Source: Pseudomonadota bacterium (GTDB lineage Bacteria > Pseudomonadota > Alphaproteobacteria > Sphingomonadales > Sphingomonadaceae). From it: DNA of 33,233 nt. The stretch's first letter is position 1. Every line of letters starts with the position of its first letter. The stretch covers positions 1 through 33,233 of the forward strand of contig JAFAEG010000121.1 in the NCBI GenBank assembly GCA_023424095.1, written 5' to 3'. Both the position numbers and the translations under genes were made by a program. Under the pieces are notes generated by a model. That model ran no database searches and was not told where the DNA came from. It was given only the letters and a program-made list of their open reading frames with translations. This document shows, in pieces, positions 22,672 to 30,540 of this stretch.

Positions 22672-23175
22672 ATGAACATTGACGAATATGATGTGGAGCG
22701 CGACGCCAGCGCCCCGATCGACATGCTCGAACATTATTTCACCGCGCTCGGCTGGTCGTGCGAGCGCAGCGGCGATGACGAGATCATTTCGAATTTCCAG
22801 GGCAGCTGGAGCCAGTATGAGCTGCGCGGCATCTGGCGCGAGGACGACAATGTCCTGCAATTCCTGGCGCTCCCCGACATCCGCGTCTCCGCCGACAAGC
22901 GCGCCGCGATCTACGAGACGATCGGGATCATCAACGAGCAGCTCTGGCTCGGCCATTTCGAGCTGTGGTCCAGCTCCGGCCTCGTTCTCTTCCGCCACGC
23001 GGCCCTGCTGGAAAACGAGAACGGCCTGACCCTGCAGCAGACCGAGGCCCTGGTCGAAGCCGCGATCGAGGAATGCGAGCGCTTCTACCCGGTGTTCCAG
23101 TTCGTCCTGTGGGCCGACAAGACCCCGCAGGAAGCGATCGCGGCGGCCCTGATCGAGACCCAGGGCGAGGCTTAA
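22672..23175 (+). CDS. YbjN-domain protein
   Basis: 167 aa from ATG 22672 (MNIDEYDVERDASAPIDMLE); the earlier frame is open without coding character. The YbjN (DUF1790) fold is recognised by MLEHYFTALGWSCERSGDDE, the beta-strand series YELRGIWREDDNVLQFLALP, INEQLWLGHFELWSSSGLVLF and the C-terminal helix with CERFYPVFQFVLW, all typical of the alphaproteobacterial members. These are cytoplasmic type III secretion chaperone-like proteins of uncertain role, associated in E. coli with motility and stress. Confidence 0.88.
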   Translation: MNIDEYDVERDASAPIDMLEHYFTALGWSCERSGDDEIISNFQGSWSQYELRGIWREDDNVLQFLALPDIRVSADKRAAIYETIGIINEQLWLGHFELWSSSGLVLFRHAALLENENGLTLQQTEALVEAAIEECERFYPVFQFVLWADKTPQEAIAAALIETQGEA

Positions 23176-23187
23176 CGGAGGGAGCGT

Positions 23188-23847
23188 TCAGCCCCGCCCG
23201 GCCAGGACCCGCACCAGGAATTCCGCGCCAAGCCGCAGCCCGGCCTCGTCGACACTGTGCCCAAGTCCCGGCGACACGTGGGACGTGACCTCGATCCCGA
23301 GCGGTTTCAGCGCGCGTTCGGCATCGTGCAGAGCGGAAACCGGCACCACCATGTCCGCCGATCCGTGGATCAGCAGCACCGGCGGTTTGGTGATCGCGGC
23401 ATCGGCCAGTTCGTTCGCGCCGGTCAGGGCGCCGGAATAGCCGACGATCCCGGCTACCTGCTGTGACCGCCGCAAGCCCACATGCAGCGCCATCATCGTG
23501 CCCTGGCTGAACCCGACCAAGGCGAGATCGGCCTCGGTCAGGTCATATTGCGCGAGCTTGCGGTCGATGAAGTCGTTGATCGCTCCCGCCGCCGACGCCG
23601 CGCCCGACGCCAGGGCCGTCGCGCTGAACGCATTGAGCGGCCACCATTGATAGCCGAAGCCAGCGTCGCAGCGTTGCGGCGCGTTCGGGGCCAGGAACAA
23701 GGCGTCGGGCAGCAACTGGCCCAGATGGGGCGCGAGCGCGATGAGATCGGCGCCGTCCGAGCCATAGCCATGAAGCAGCAGCACGATCTGCTTCGGTGCG
23801 CCGCCGGAGGCCGGCTGCCGGCTCGATCCATTTACGATCTTCGACAA
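23188..23847 (-). CDS. carboxylesterase/phospholipase-type alpha/beta hydrolase
   Basis: 219 aa from TTG 23847. The frame is open to 23964, but that extension overlaps the divergent proC start and lacks family similarity, while residues from SKIVNGSS onward match the usual length of about 220. Catalytic landmarks: oxyanion region LLHGYGSDGADL, nucleophile elbow GFSQG, acid in HGSADMVVP, base in GLGHSVD. Members hydrolyse short-chain esters or lysophospholipids in the cytoplasm; the physiological substrate is unknown. It is divergent from proC (89 bp between starts). Confidence 0.88.
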   Translation of the reverse strand: MSKIVNGSSRQPASGGAPKQIVLLLHGYGSDGADLIALAPHLGQLLPDALFLAPNAPQRCDAGFGYQWWPLNAFSATALASGAASAAGAINDFIDRKLAQYDLTEADLALVGFSQGTMMALHVGLRRSQQVAGIVGYSGALTGANELADAAITKPPVLLIHGSADMVVPVSALHDAERALKPLGIEVTSHVSPGLGHSVDEAGLRLGAEFLVRVLAGRG

Positions 23848-23936
23848 GTGACTATCGCCCGCTGAAAAGGTCCGTGTATCCGGATCGGGCCGGAATGGCC
23901 GTTGGTGGCCACTGGCGCGTTGCGGGACGTGAGACA

Positions 23937-24752
23937 ATGATCGAGTTGAAACTGGCAGGGCCATTCTGGCTGATCGGCGCGGGCAACATGGCCGGGGCGA
24001 TGCTCAACCGCTGGCTCGCGACCGGCATGGATCCCGCCAGCGTCACCGTGGTCCGCCCCAGTGGCAGGCCGGTCGCCGACGGCGTTCGCGTGCTCACCCA
24101 GGTCCCCGACGAGCCCCCGCCTGCCATGCTCATGCTCGGCATGAAGCCCCAGCAGCTCGATCAGGTCGCGCCCACGTTCGCCCCTGCGCTCGGGAAGGAC
24201 ACGATCCTCCTCTCCATCCTCGCCGGGGCCGAGATCGCTTCGCTTCGCGCCCGTTTCCCAATTCCGCGCAATATCGTGCGGGTGATGCCCAACACCCCGT
24301 CGCGCGTCGGCAAGGGCGCGACCATCCTGTTCGCCGAGGATGCCGATCCCGCCGCGCGCACCGCCGTCACAAGCCTGATGACTCCGCTCGGCTTGGTCGA
24401 ATGGATTGACGACGAAAGCCTGTTCGACATCGTCACCACTTTGACCGCCAGCGGCCCCGCCTTCATCTTCCGCTTCATCGCCGCTTTGGCAGAGGGCGCG
24501 ACTGCGCTCGGCATGGATGCCGAGCGCGCCCAGCGCCTCGCCATCGCCACCGTCGAAGGCGCGGCAGCGCTGGCCGCCGCATCGGACGTCGGTCCGCGTG
24601 AGCTGGCCGAACGCGTCGCCAGCCCCGGCGGCACCACCCGCGCCGGCCTGGCCGTGCTGGATGCCGACGATCGCCTGGGCCGGCTGGTGCGCGACACGTT
24701 CGAGGCGACGGTTCGGCGCGAGCAGGAGATGCGGGCAGAAGCGCGGGGCTGA
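23937..24752 (+). CDS. proC: pyrroline-5-carboxylate reductase
   Basis: 271-aa NAD(P)H-dependent enzyme that makes L-proline from pyrroline-5-carboxylate. Rossmann motif LIGAGNMAGAML near the N-terminus (about residues 12-23), family segments LGMKPQQL, RVMPNTPSRVGKGAT, the conserved ALTASGPAF-type TLTASGPAFIFRFIAALAEG and C-terminal VASPGGTTRAGL. ATG 23937 chosen from family N-termini. A standalone gene divergent from the esterase. Confidence 0.95.
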   Translation: MIELKLAGPFWLIGAGNMAGAMLNRWLATGMDPASVTVVRPSGRPVADGVRVLTQVPDEPPPAMLMLGMKPQQLDQVAPTFAPALGKDTILLSILAGAEIASLRARFPIPRNIVRVMPNTPSRVGKGATILFAEDADPAARTAVTSLMTPLGLVEWIDDESLFDIVTTLTASGPAFIFRFIAALAEGATALGMDAERAQRLAIATVEGAAALAAASDVGPRELAERVASPGGTTRAGLAVLDADDRLGRLVRDTFEATVRREQEMRAEARG

Positions 24753-25018
24753 CCAGGGCTCGCATTTTCCTACTGGCCTGCGACCCCCTAAATGGGGCGG
24801 ATGCAGTGCCTTCGGCCTTCTTCGCACGCGTTTTCCGGACCATCCGGACGGGTGTGCGGGGCCACGGACCCCCTGCGATTCCGTGTGAAATTCGTGAATA
24901 TTGTCAACTTCTGCGGGGGGTGTTCGTGGCGCCGCGATACGCTTGACCGCGCCGCCGCCGCGCGCCAAGCCGCCCCTTTCGCGCGCGCCCAACCGGGCGC
25001 GGCAGAGAGGATTGCCCC
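24753..25018. other. 266-bp intergenic region before the aminotransferase gene
   Basis: No convincing gene. It holds a weak hairpin just after proC (CCCC-TAAAT-GGGG near 24786-24798), two TCCGGA sites three bases apart (24835-24849) and a short AT-rich patch (GTGAATATTGTCAACTT near 24893-24909) that may contain the promoter for ilvE. The 76-codon frame at 24792-25022 has no ribosome binding site or family features. AGAGG precedes the ilvE start. A leader or attenuator is possible for a branched-chain amino acid gene, but I see no Leu/Ile/Val-rich leader peptide. Confidence 0.5.
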
Positions 25019-26110
25019 ATGACGGCGACGCCCGTCTTCAATTTCGAGCCGAACACCAGCCCGCTTCCCGCCAGCGAGCGCGCCGACCTGATCGCCGATC
25101 CCGGCTTCGGCCGCGTCTTCACCGATCACATGGCTACCGTGCGTTATTCCAGCGACAAGGGCTGGCACGATTTCAAGATCGGCGCACGTCGCCCGATCCA
25201 GACCGACCTCGCCACCTCCGTGCTGCATTATGCGCAGGAAATCTTCGAAGGGATGAAGGCCTATGGCCGCCCGGACGGCGGCGCGGCCTTGTTCCGGCCC
25301 GAAGCCAATGCCCGCCGGTTCCGCGATTCCGCCCGGCGCATGGCGATGCCGGAGCTGCCCGAAGAGATTTTCCTCGAATCGATCCGCGCTCTGGTGCGCA
25401 CCGAAATTGACTGGATTCCGTCCGGCGAGGACGGCGCTTTGTACCTGCGCCCCTTCATGTTCGCGTCCGAGGTGTTCCTGGGCGTGAAGCCCGCGGACGA
25501 ATATCTTTACGCGGTGATCGCCTCTTCGGTGGGCGGCTATTTCAAGGGCGGCAGCCCGGCCATCTCGCTCTGGGCGACGCGCGATTACACCCGCGCCGCG
25601 CCGGGCGGCACGGGCGCGGCCAAATGCGGTGGCAATTATGCCGCCAGCCTCGTCGCGCAGGCCGACGCGATCCGCAACGGCTGCGACCAGGTCGTCTTCC
25701 TCGACGCGGTCGAGCGCCGCTGGATCGAGGAACTGGGCGGCATGAACATCTTCTTCGCCTTCGAGGACGGCAGCCTGCAGACGCCGCCGCTCACCGGCAC
25801 CATCCTGCCCGGAATCACCCGCGATTCGATCCTCCGCCTCGCCCGCGACGCCGGCATGACTGTCCGCGAGGAGCCTTATTCGCTCGAACAATGGCGGGCG
25901 GATGCCGAAAGTGGCCGCCTGACCGAAACCTTCGCCTGCGGCACCGCCGCCGTCGTCACCGCAATCGGCCAGGTGAAGACCGCCGAAGGCGGCTTCGCGA
26001 TCGGCGGCCAGTCCGTCGGGCCTCTCACGCAGCGGCTGAAATCTGCCCTGATCGACATCCAGCGCGGCCGCGCGGCAGACCCCTATGGCTGGGTCGAGAC
26101 GGTGGTTTGA
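25019..26110 (+). CDS. ilvE: branched-chain amino acid aminotransferase
   Basis: 363 aa, fold-type IV PLP enzyme that transaminates Leu, Ile and Val with 2-oxoglutarate. It is of the long (BCAT II) type: N-terminal GWHDFKIGARRPIQTDLATS, then LHYAQEIFEGMKAY, LRPFMFASEVFLGV, the PLP lysine K202 in GGTGAAKCGGNYAASL, ELGGMNIFF and the phosphate-binding CGTAAVVTAIGQV. AGAGG upstream supports ATG 25019. Confidence 0.95.
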   Translation: MTATPVFNFEPNTSPLPASERADLIADPGFGRVFTDHMATVRYSSDKGWHDFKIGARRPIQTDLATSVLHYAQEIFEGMKAYGRPDGGAALFRPEANARRFRDSARRMAMPELPEEIFLESIRALVRTEIDWIPSGEDGALYLRPFMFASEVFLGVKPADEYLYAVIASSVGGYFKGGSPAISLWATRDYTRAAPGGTGAAKCGGNYAASLVAQADAIRNGCDQVVFLDAVERRWIEELGGMNIFFAFEDGSLQTPPLTGTILPGITRDSILRLARDAGMTVREEPYSLEQWRADAESGRLTETFACGTAAVVTAIGQVKTAEGGFAIGGQSVGPLTQRLKSALIDIQRGRAADPYGWVETVV

Positions 26111-26124
26111 GGCGTACAAAAGCA

Positions 26125-26237
26125 CCGCTCATCCTGAGTAGGGACTGAGTAGGCGAAGCCGTATCGAAGGCCCGTATCGAAGGACGGTCCTTCGATACGC
26201 CGCTTCGACAAGCTCAGCGGCTACTCAGGATGAGCGG
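26125..26237. repeat. compound palindromic repeat (family A relative)
   Basis: Outer arms CCGCTCATCCTGAGTAG (26125-26141) and CTACTCAGGATGAGCGG (26221-26237) are a perfect 17-bp inverted repeat; an inner hairpin CGTATCGAAGGAC (26173-26185) pairs with GTCCTTCGATACG (26187-26199), also perfect. TTCGACAAGCTCAG inside is shared with the element in the amidohydrolase gene. It fills the space between ilvE and the ALDH gene and ends four bases before that gene's ribosome binding site, so it may affect mRNA stability or expression. Confidence 0.88.
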
Positions 26238-26252
26238 GACAGGGAGCAAGAC

Positions 26253-27776
26253 GTGACTTTCTCATCCACCACCGAAGCCCGCGCCACCTTCGAGCAACTC
26301 GGCATCGCGCTCCCGACCGAGGGCGACCTCGTCTCCCGCTCGCCGATCGACGGCGCGGAGATGGGCCGGGTCGCCGCCGCCGACGAAGCGTCGCTCGATG
26401 CGGCGCTGACCCGCGCGGAAGCCGCCTTCCGCGTCTGGCGCAACGTCCCGCCGCCCCGCCGGGGCGAACTGGTCCGCCTGTTCGGCGACGAGCTTCGCGC
26501 CAATAAGGACGCGCTCGGCCGGCTGGTCACGCTCGAGGCCGGCAAGATCCTCCCGGAGGGCCTCGGCGAGGTCCAGGAGATGGTCGACATTTGCGACTTC
26601 GCGGTCGGCCTGTCGCGCCAGCTTTACGGCCTGACCATCGCCACCGAACGCCCCGACCATCGCATGATGGAAACCTGGCACCCGCTGGGCGTCGTCGGCG
26701 TGATCAGCGCCTTCAACTTCCCCGTCGCGGTCTGGGCCTGGAATGCCTGCCTGGCCTTGGTCTGCGGCGATGCCGTCGTCTGGAAGCCGTCCGAAAAGAC
26801 GCCTCTGACGGCGCACGCGGTCGGCGCCTTGTTCGCCCGCGCCGCCGAGAAGTTCGGCGATGCGCCGGAAGGCCTGGTCGAGATCGTCCAGGGCGGCCGC
26901 GGCACCGGCGAGGCGATGGCCGACGATCCGCGTGTGGCGCTCGTCTCCGCCACCGGCTCCACCCGCATGGGCCGCGAATTGGGCCCCCGCGTCGCCGCTC
27001 GTTTCGGCCGCACCTTGCTCGAGCTTGGCGGCAACAATGGCATGATCGTCTGCCCGTCGGCGGATCTCGACCTGGCCGAGCGCGCCATCGCCTTCGCCGC
27101 CGTCGGCACCGCGGGTCAGCGCTGCACTTCGCTTCGCCGCCTGTTCGTGCACGACAAAGTCTATGACCGGCTCGTCCCGCGCCTCCGCGCGATCTGGCAG
27201 CAGATTCCGGTCGGCAATCCGCTGGAGGCCGGCACCCTCGTCGGCCCGCTGATCGACGGCGAATCCTTCGCCGGGATGCGCCGCGCGCTCGACGAGGCGG
27301 CGACGGATGGCGCGGTCCAGGGCGGCGAACACCTCCTCGCGGATGAGTTTCCCGACGCCTGGTACGCCCGCCCTGCGCTCGTGGAGATGAGCGAGCAGAG
27401 CGAGATCGTCCTGCGCGAAACCTTCGCGCCCATCCTCTATGTCAAGCGCTACAGCGATCTCGACGACGCCATCGCCCGGCACAATGCGTCGAAGCATGGG
27501 CTGTCCTCGTCCATCTTCACCACCGACCTGCGCGAGGCGGAGCTTTTCATGTCGGCCGCCGGCTCCGATTGCGGCATCGTCAACGTCAATATCGGGCCTT
27601 CCGGCGCAGAGATTGGCGGCGCATTCGGCGGCGAGAAGGAGACGGGCGGCGGGCGCGAAAGCGGCTCCGACAGCTGGCGGGCCTATATGCGGCGCGCCAC
27701 CAACACGATCAATTACGGCCGCGACCTGCCGCTGGCGCAGGGCATCAACTTCGCAATTGGGAATACGGAGGGTTGA
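26253..27776 (+). CDS. amaB: ALDH7-family aldehyde dehydrogenase (aminoadipate semialdehyde type)
   Basis: 507-aa NAD-dependent dehydrogenase of the ALDH7/antiquitin branch, which oxidises alpha-aminoadipate semialdehyde (piperideine-6-carboxylate) in lysine catabolism. NAD and catalytic landmarks: VISAFNFPVAVWAWN, WKPSEKTPLT, TGSTRMGRELG, general base E257 (LLELGGNNG) and nucleophile C291 (GQRCTSLRRLF). The C-terminal GGEKETGGGRESGSDSWRAY then MRRATNTINYG is diagnostic of this branch. GTG start with AGGGA seven bases upstream. No other lysine-degradation gene is visible, so substrate is inferred from subfamily. Confidence 0.9.
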   Translation: MTFSSTTEARATFEQLGIALPTEGDLVSRSPIDGAEMGRVAAADEASLDAALTRAEAAFRVWRNVPPPRRGELVRLFGDELRANKDALGRLVTLEAGKILPEGLGEVQEMVDICDFAVGLSRQLYGLTIATERPDHRMMETWHPLGVVGVISAFNFPVAVWAWNACLALVCGDAVVWKPSEKTPLTAHAVGALFARAAEKFGDAPEGLVEIVQGGRGTGEAMADDPRVALVSATGSTRMGRELGPRVAARFGRTLLELGGNNGMIVCPSADLDLAERAIAFAAVGTAGQRCTSLRRLFVHDKVYDRLVPRLRAIWQQIPVGNPLEAGTLVGPLIDGESFAGMRRALDEAATDGAVQGGEHLLADEFPDAWYARPALVEMSEQSEIVLRETFAPILYVKRYSDLDDAIARHNASKHGLSSSIFTTDLREAELFMSAAGSDCGIVNVNIGPSGAEIGGAFGGEKETGGGRESGSDSWRAYMRRATNTINYGRDLPLAQGINFAIGNTEG

Positions 27777-27818
27777 GGCATCGGGGCGCGGCGCTATAAG
27801 CCCCGCTTCCCAGGCTAT

Positions 27819-27893
27819 TGGGGCGTCGCCAAGTGGTAAGGCAGCGGCTTTTGGTGCCGCCATTCCCAGGTTCGAATCCTGGCGCCCCAGCCA
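27819..27893 (+). tRNA. tRNA-Gln (anticodon TTG)
   Basis: 75-nt cloverleaf with encoded CCA. Acceptor arms TGGGGCG and CGCCCCA pair, with G as discriminator; the anticodon stem GCGGC/GCCGC encloses the loop TTTTGGT with anticodon TTG; the T arm CCAGG-TTCGAAT-CCTGG is standard. It reads CAA and, by wobble, CAG. Confidence 0.95.
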
Positions 27894-27896
27894 GCC

Positions 27897-27919
27897 GGTG
27901 TTGCGAAATGCGCAACACC
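27897..27919 (+). terminator. hairpin after tRNA-Gln
   Basis: GGTGTTGCG-AAATG-CGCAACACC is a perfect 9-bp stem with a 5-nt loop, four bases after the tRNA 3' end. No T-run follows, so it may be a weak intrinsic terminator or a 3'-processing barrier for the tRNA transcript. Confidence 0.55.
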
Positions 27920-28010
27920 CGCATGATCGGCCGAACTCTCCCGCAAGTCTCCGCCGCGCGCTACATCGCTCTCAACGAAGCGCCTCGGCGGCGCTGATGG
28001 GAGACAGAAA

Positions 28011-28709
28011 ATGATAGAAGTCCGTCCTTTCGACAGCCTCGGCGGCGCCAATCACGGCTGGCTCGATGCCAAGCATCACTTCTCCTTCGCCGATTATCAT
28101 GATCCGGCGCGGGTCAATTGGGGCAAGATCCGCGTCTGGAACGACGATGTGATCGCGCCCAAGTCCGGCTTCCCGCCGCACCCCCATGCGAACATGGAGA
28201 TCATCACCTACGTCCGCACCGGCGCGATCAGCCACAAGGACAGCCTCGGCAATGAAGGCCGCACCGCGGCCGGCGACGTGCAGGTGATGAGTGCCGGCAC
28301 CGGCATCCGCCACGCTGAATATAATGTGGAGGATGAGGCGACGACCTTGTTCCAGATCTGGATCATCCCGGACCAGAATGGCGGCGCGCCAAGCTGGGGC
28401 ACCAAGCCCTTCCCGAAGGACGCGCGTTCCGGCCAGTTCGTGACCCTGGCGAGCGGCCTGCCCGGCGACGAGGATGCCTTGCCGATCCGTACCAGCGCCC
28501 GCGTCGCGGGGGCCACGGTGAAGGCCGGGGAGAGCGTGACTTACGAGCTGGGCGAAGGCCGGCACCTCTATCTCGTGCCCGCCACCGGCGCGATCGAAGT
28601 GAATGGCGTTGCGGCCAATGCCCGCGACGGTGTCGCCATCCGCGATGTCGCCTCGGTCACCATCACCGCCAGCCAGGATGCGGAAATCGTCCTGGTCGAT
28701 TCGAAGTAA
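28011..28709 (+). CDS. pirin-family protein (YhhW-like)
   Basis: 232-aa bicupin. The N-terminal cupin holds the metal residues: GFPPHPHANMEIITYV (two His), then HKDSLGNEGRTAAGDVQVMSAGTGIRHAEYN (third His and Glu-type ligand region). The C-terminal cupin is degraded, as usual in bacterial pirins. E. coli YhhW shows quercetin dioxygenase activity in vitro; true roles are unknown. It follows tRNA-Gln at 117 bp. Confidence 0.92.
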   Translation: MIEVRPFDSLGGANHGWLDAKHHFSFADYHDPARVNWGKIRVWNDDVIAPKSGFPPHPHANMEIITYVRTGAISHKDSLGNEGRTAAGDVQVMSAGTGIRHAEYNVEDEATTLFQIWIIPDQNGGAPSWGTKPFPKDARSGQFVTLASGLPGDEDALPIRTSARVAGATVKAGESVTYELGEGRHLYLVPATGAIEVNGVAANARDGVAIRDVASVTITASQDAEIVLVDSK

Positions 28710-28718
28710 AAGTAAGCG

Positions 28719-29468
28719 TCAGGTGCGCGGCGGGCGGTCCCAATCGCCCGCCGCCGCCATCCACAGGCCGAGCGCGGCCAAAGCGGCGGTCTCCGCCCGC
28801 AGGATCCGCGGCCCCAGCGCCACCGGGGTCGCCACCGCACGGATCGCGGCGCGTTCCTCGTCGGTGAAGCCGCCCTCCGGCCCGATCAGGATCCCCGCAG
28901 GACCGGGCTTCGCCACCTGCGCCAGCGGCGCACCGCCGCTCTCGTCGGCGAACAGCAGGGCCCGGCCCTCCGGCCAATTCTTCAGCAGCGCCTCCAGCTT
29001 CACCGGCTCGGCAATCTCGGGCAGCGCCGTGCGGTCGCATTGCTCCGCCGCCTCGATCGTGATCGCGCGCAGCCGATCCAGATTGACCCGGTCCGCCACC
29101 GTCCGCCGCGTCATCACCGGCACCAGCCGCGCGATCCCAAGCTCGGTTGCTTTCTCCACCAGCCAATCGGTCGTCTGCTTCTTCAGCGGCGCGAACAGCA
29201 GCCACAGGTCCGGCACATCCTCGCGTGCCCGGAGCCGATCGGCGACGCTCAGCGTGATCCGCTTGCGCTCCACCGCCTCGATCCGCGCCAGCCATTCGCC
29301 GCTGCCATCGTCGAACAATTTCACCGCGTCGCCGGGCTTCAGCCGCAGCACATTGCCGAGATAATTCGCCGCCCCGCCGTCCAGTGTCAGGCTCTGCCCG
29401 CCCGACAGCGCCCGATCCACGAACAAGCGCGGCAGACTGTGCGGCGGCCAGGCGGGGGTGGCAGGCAT
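28719..29468 (-). CDS. rsmE: 16S rRNA m3U1498 methyltransferase
   Basis: 249 aa. PUA-like N-terminal domain (RLFVDRALSGGQSLTLDG, YLGNVLRLKPGDAVKLFD) followed by a SPOUT methyltransferase with the trefoil-knot signatures LLFAPLKKQTTDWLVEKATE, LGIARLVPV, EQCDRTALPEI and the SAM-binding LIGPEGGFTDEE and LGPRILRAETAALAAL. It methylates U1498 of 16S rRNA in the decoding region. Divergent from ubiA across a palindromic repeat. Confidence 0.95.
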   Translation of the reverse strand: MPATPAWPPHSLPRLFVDRALSGGQSLTLDGGAANYLGNVLRLKPGDAVKLFDDGSGEWLARIEAVERKRITLSVADRLRAREDVPDLWLLFAPLKKQTTDWLVEKATELGIARLVPVMTRRTVADRVNLDRLRAITIEAAEQCDRTALPEIAEPVKLEALLKNWPEGRALLFADESGGAPLAQVAKPGPAGILIGPEGGFTDEERAAIRAVATPVALGPRILRAETAALAALGLWMAAAGDWDRPPRT

Positions 29469-29488
29469 GACTCGACAAAGAAGAAGAT

Positions 29489-29554
29489 GGATGCCGGATC
29501 AAGTCCGGCATGACGAATTTCTCTCGTCACCCCGGACTTGATCCGGGGTCCACC
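29489..29554. repeat. intergenic palindromic repeat (family C)
   Basis: Two hairpins facing each other: ATGCCGGA-TCAAG-TCCGGCAT (29491-29511) and ACCCCGGA-CTTGA-TCCGGGGT (29529-29549), separated by a short spacer; the two halves are also complementary to each other. This is the 'HPGLDPGS'-type element widespread in alphaproteobacteria. It lies between the divergent starts of rsmE and ubiA. Confidence 0.88.
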
Positions 29555-29572
29555 TTTCTTTCTATCGGCAGG

Positions 29573-30502
29573 GTGAGTGAGCCTTCAGATATCGTTCCCG
29601 ACAGCGAGCAGCGCGGGCTGATCGGCGCCTTGCCGCGCGCGGTGCGGCCTTATGCATCGCTGATCCGGCTGGACCGGCCGATCGGCGTGTGGCTGCTCTT
29701 CTGGCCCGGCGCCTGGGCGATCGCGCTGGCGGGGATGGGGGGCGGCATCGCGAATCCGCTCGGCTGGGCGCTGATCGCCTGGTTCGCCTTGGGCGCCTTC
29801 GCGATGCGCAGCGCGGGCTGTGTCTATAATGACATTGTCGACAAGGATCTGGACGCGCAGGTCGAACGCACGCGGCTGCGGCCCCTCGCCAGCGGCCGGG
29901 CCAGCCTGAAGGGCGCCTGGGCCTTGCTCGTCGCGATGAGCCTGATCGGGCTCGTCGTGCTGCTGCAGCTTCGCCCGCTGGCGCAGTTGATCGCGCTCGG
30001 CAGCCTCGCTCTGGTCGCAGCCTATCCCTTCATGAAGCGGATCACCTGGTGGCCGCAGGCCTGGCTCGGGCTGGTCTTTTCCTGGGCGGCCCTGGTCGGC
30101 TGGGCGGCGATCACGGGCGACATGGCGGTGCCGGGCCTCCTGCTCTACGCCGGCGCGATCGCCTGGGTGATCGGCTACGACACCGCTTATGCCCTGCAGG
30201 ACCGGGAGGATGATGCGCTGGTCGGGGTGAAATCCTCGGCCCGGCGGCTCGGGCGGCATGCGCGGTTGGGGATCGGGATCTGCTATCTGGTCGCGCTGAC
30301 GCTCTGGGCGGCCGCTTTCTGGTGGCTGCGGCCGCAATGGCTGGCGCTGCTCCCGCTGCTGCCCATGGCGCTTCACCTTGCCGGGCAGGTCGTGGTGTTG
30401 AAGCCCGACGATAATGATTCCGCGCTCGCCACCTTCCGCTCCAACCGCTTCGCCGGGCTGCTGATGTTCCTCGCCTGCCTGGTGGTCGGCACGAGCCTGT
30501 GA
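29573..30502 (+). CDS. ubiA: 4-hydroxybenzoate polyprenyltransferase
   Basis: 309-aa membrane prenyltransferase that attaches the polyprenyl chain to 4-hydroxybenzoate in ubiquinone synthesis. Both Asp-rich motifs are present: N86-D-I-V-D90-K-D-L-D94 and D203-TAYALQ-D210-RED213. Eight or so helices are visible. I use GTG 29573; the frame is open to ATG 29510, but that extension (SRHPGLDPGST) is the palindromic repeat in translation. The ribosome binding site is poorly spaced (GGCAGG directly before GTG), so the start could be off by a few codons. Confidence 0.92.
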   Translation: MSEPSDIVPDSEQRGLIGALPRAVRPYASLIRLDRPIGVWLLFWPGAWAIALAGMGGGIANPLGWALIAWFALGAFAMRSAGCVYNDIVDKDLDAQVERTRLRPLASGRASLKGAWALLVAMSLIGLVVLLQLRPLAQLIALGSLALVAAYPFMKRITWWPQAWLGLVFSWAALVGWAAITGDMAVPGLLLYAGAIAWVIGYDTAYALQDREDDALVGVKSSARRLGRHARLGIGICYLVALTLWAAAFWWLRPQWLALLPLLPMALHLAGQVVVLKPDDNDSALATFRSNRFAGLLMFLACLVVGTSL

Positions 30503-30540
30503 CGCTTGCCCGAGCGCGCTCGCATCCCTAAATCGCCACC

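Noticed and set aside
23848..23964. N-terminal extension of the carboxylesterase
   Set aside because: It overlaps the divergent proC start and exceeds the normal family length.
24792..25022. 76-codon frame before ilvE as a leader peptide gene
   Set aside because: No ribosome binding site, no run of branched-chain amino acid codons, and Arg/Ala-rich composition typical of chance frames.
29510..29572. N-terminal extension of UbiA
   Set aside because: SRHPGLDPGST is a translated palindromic repeat, a common start-site error.
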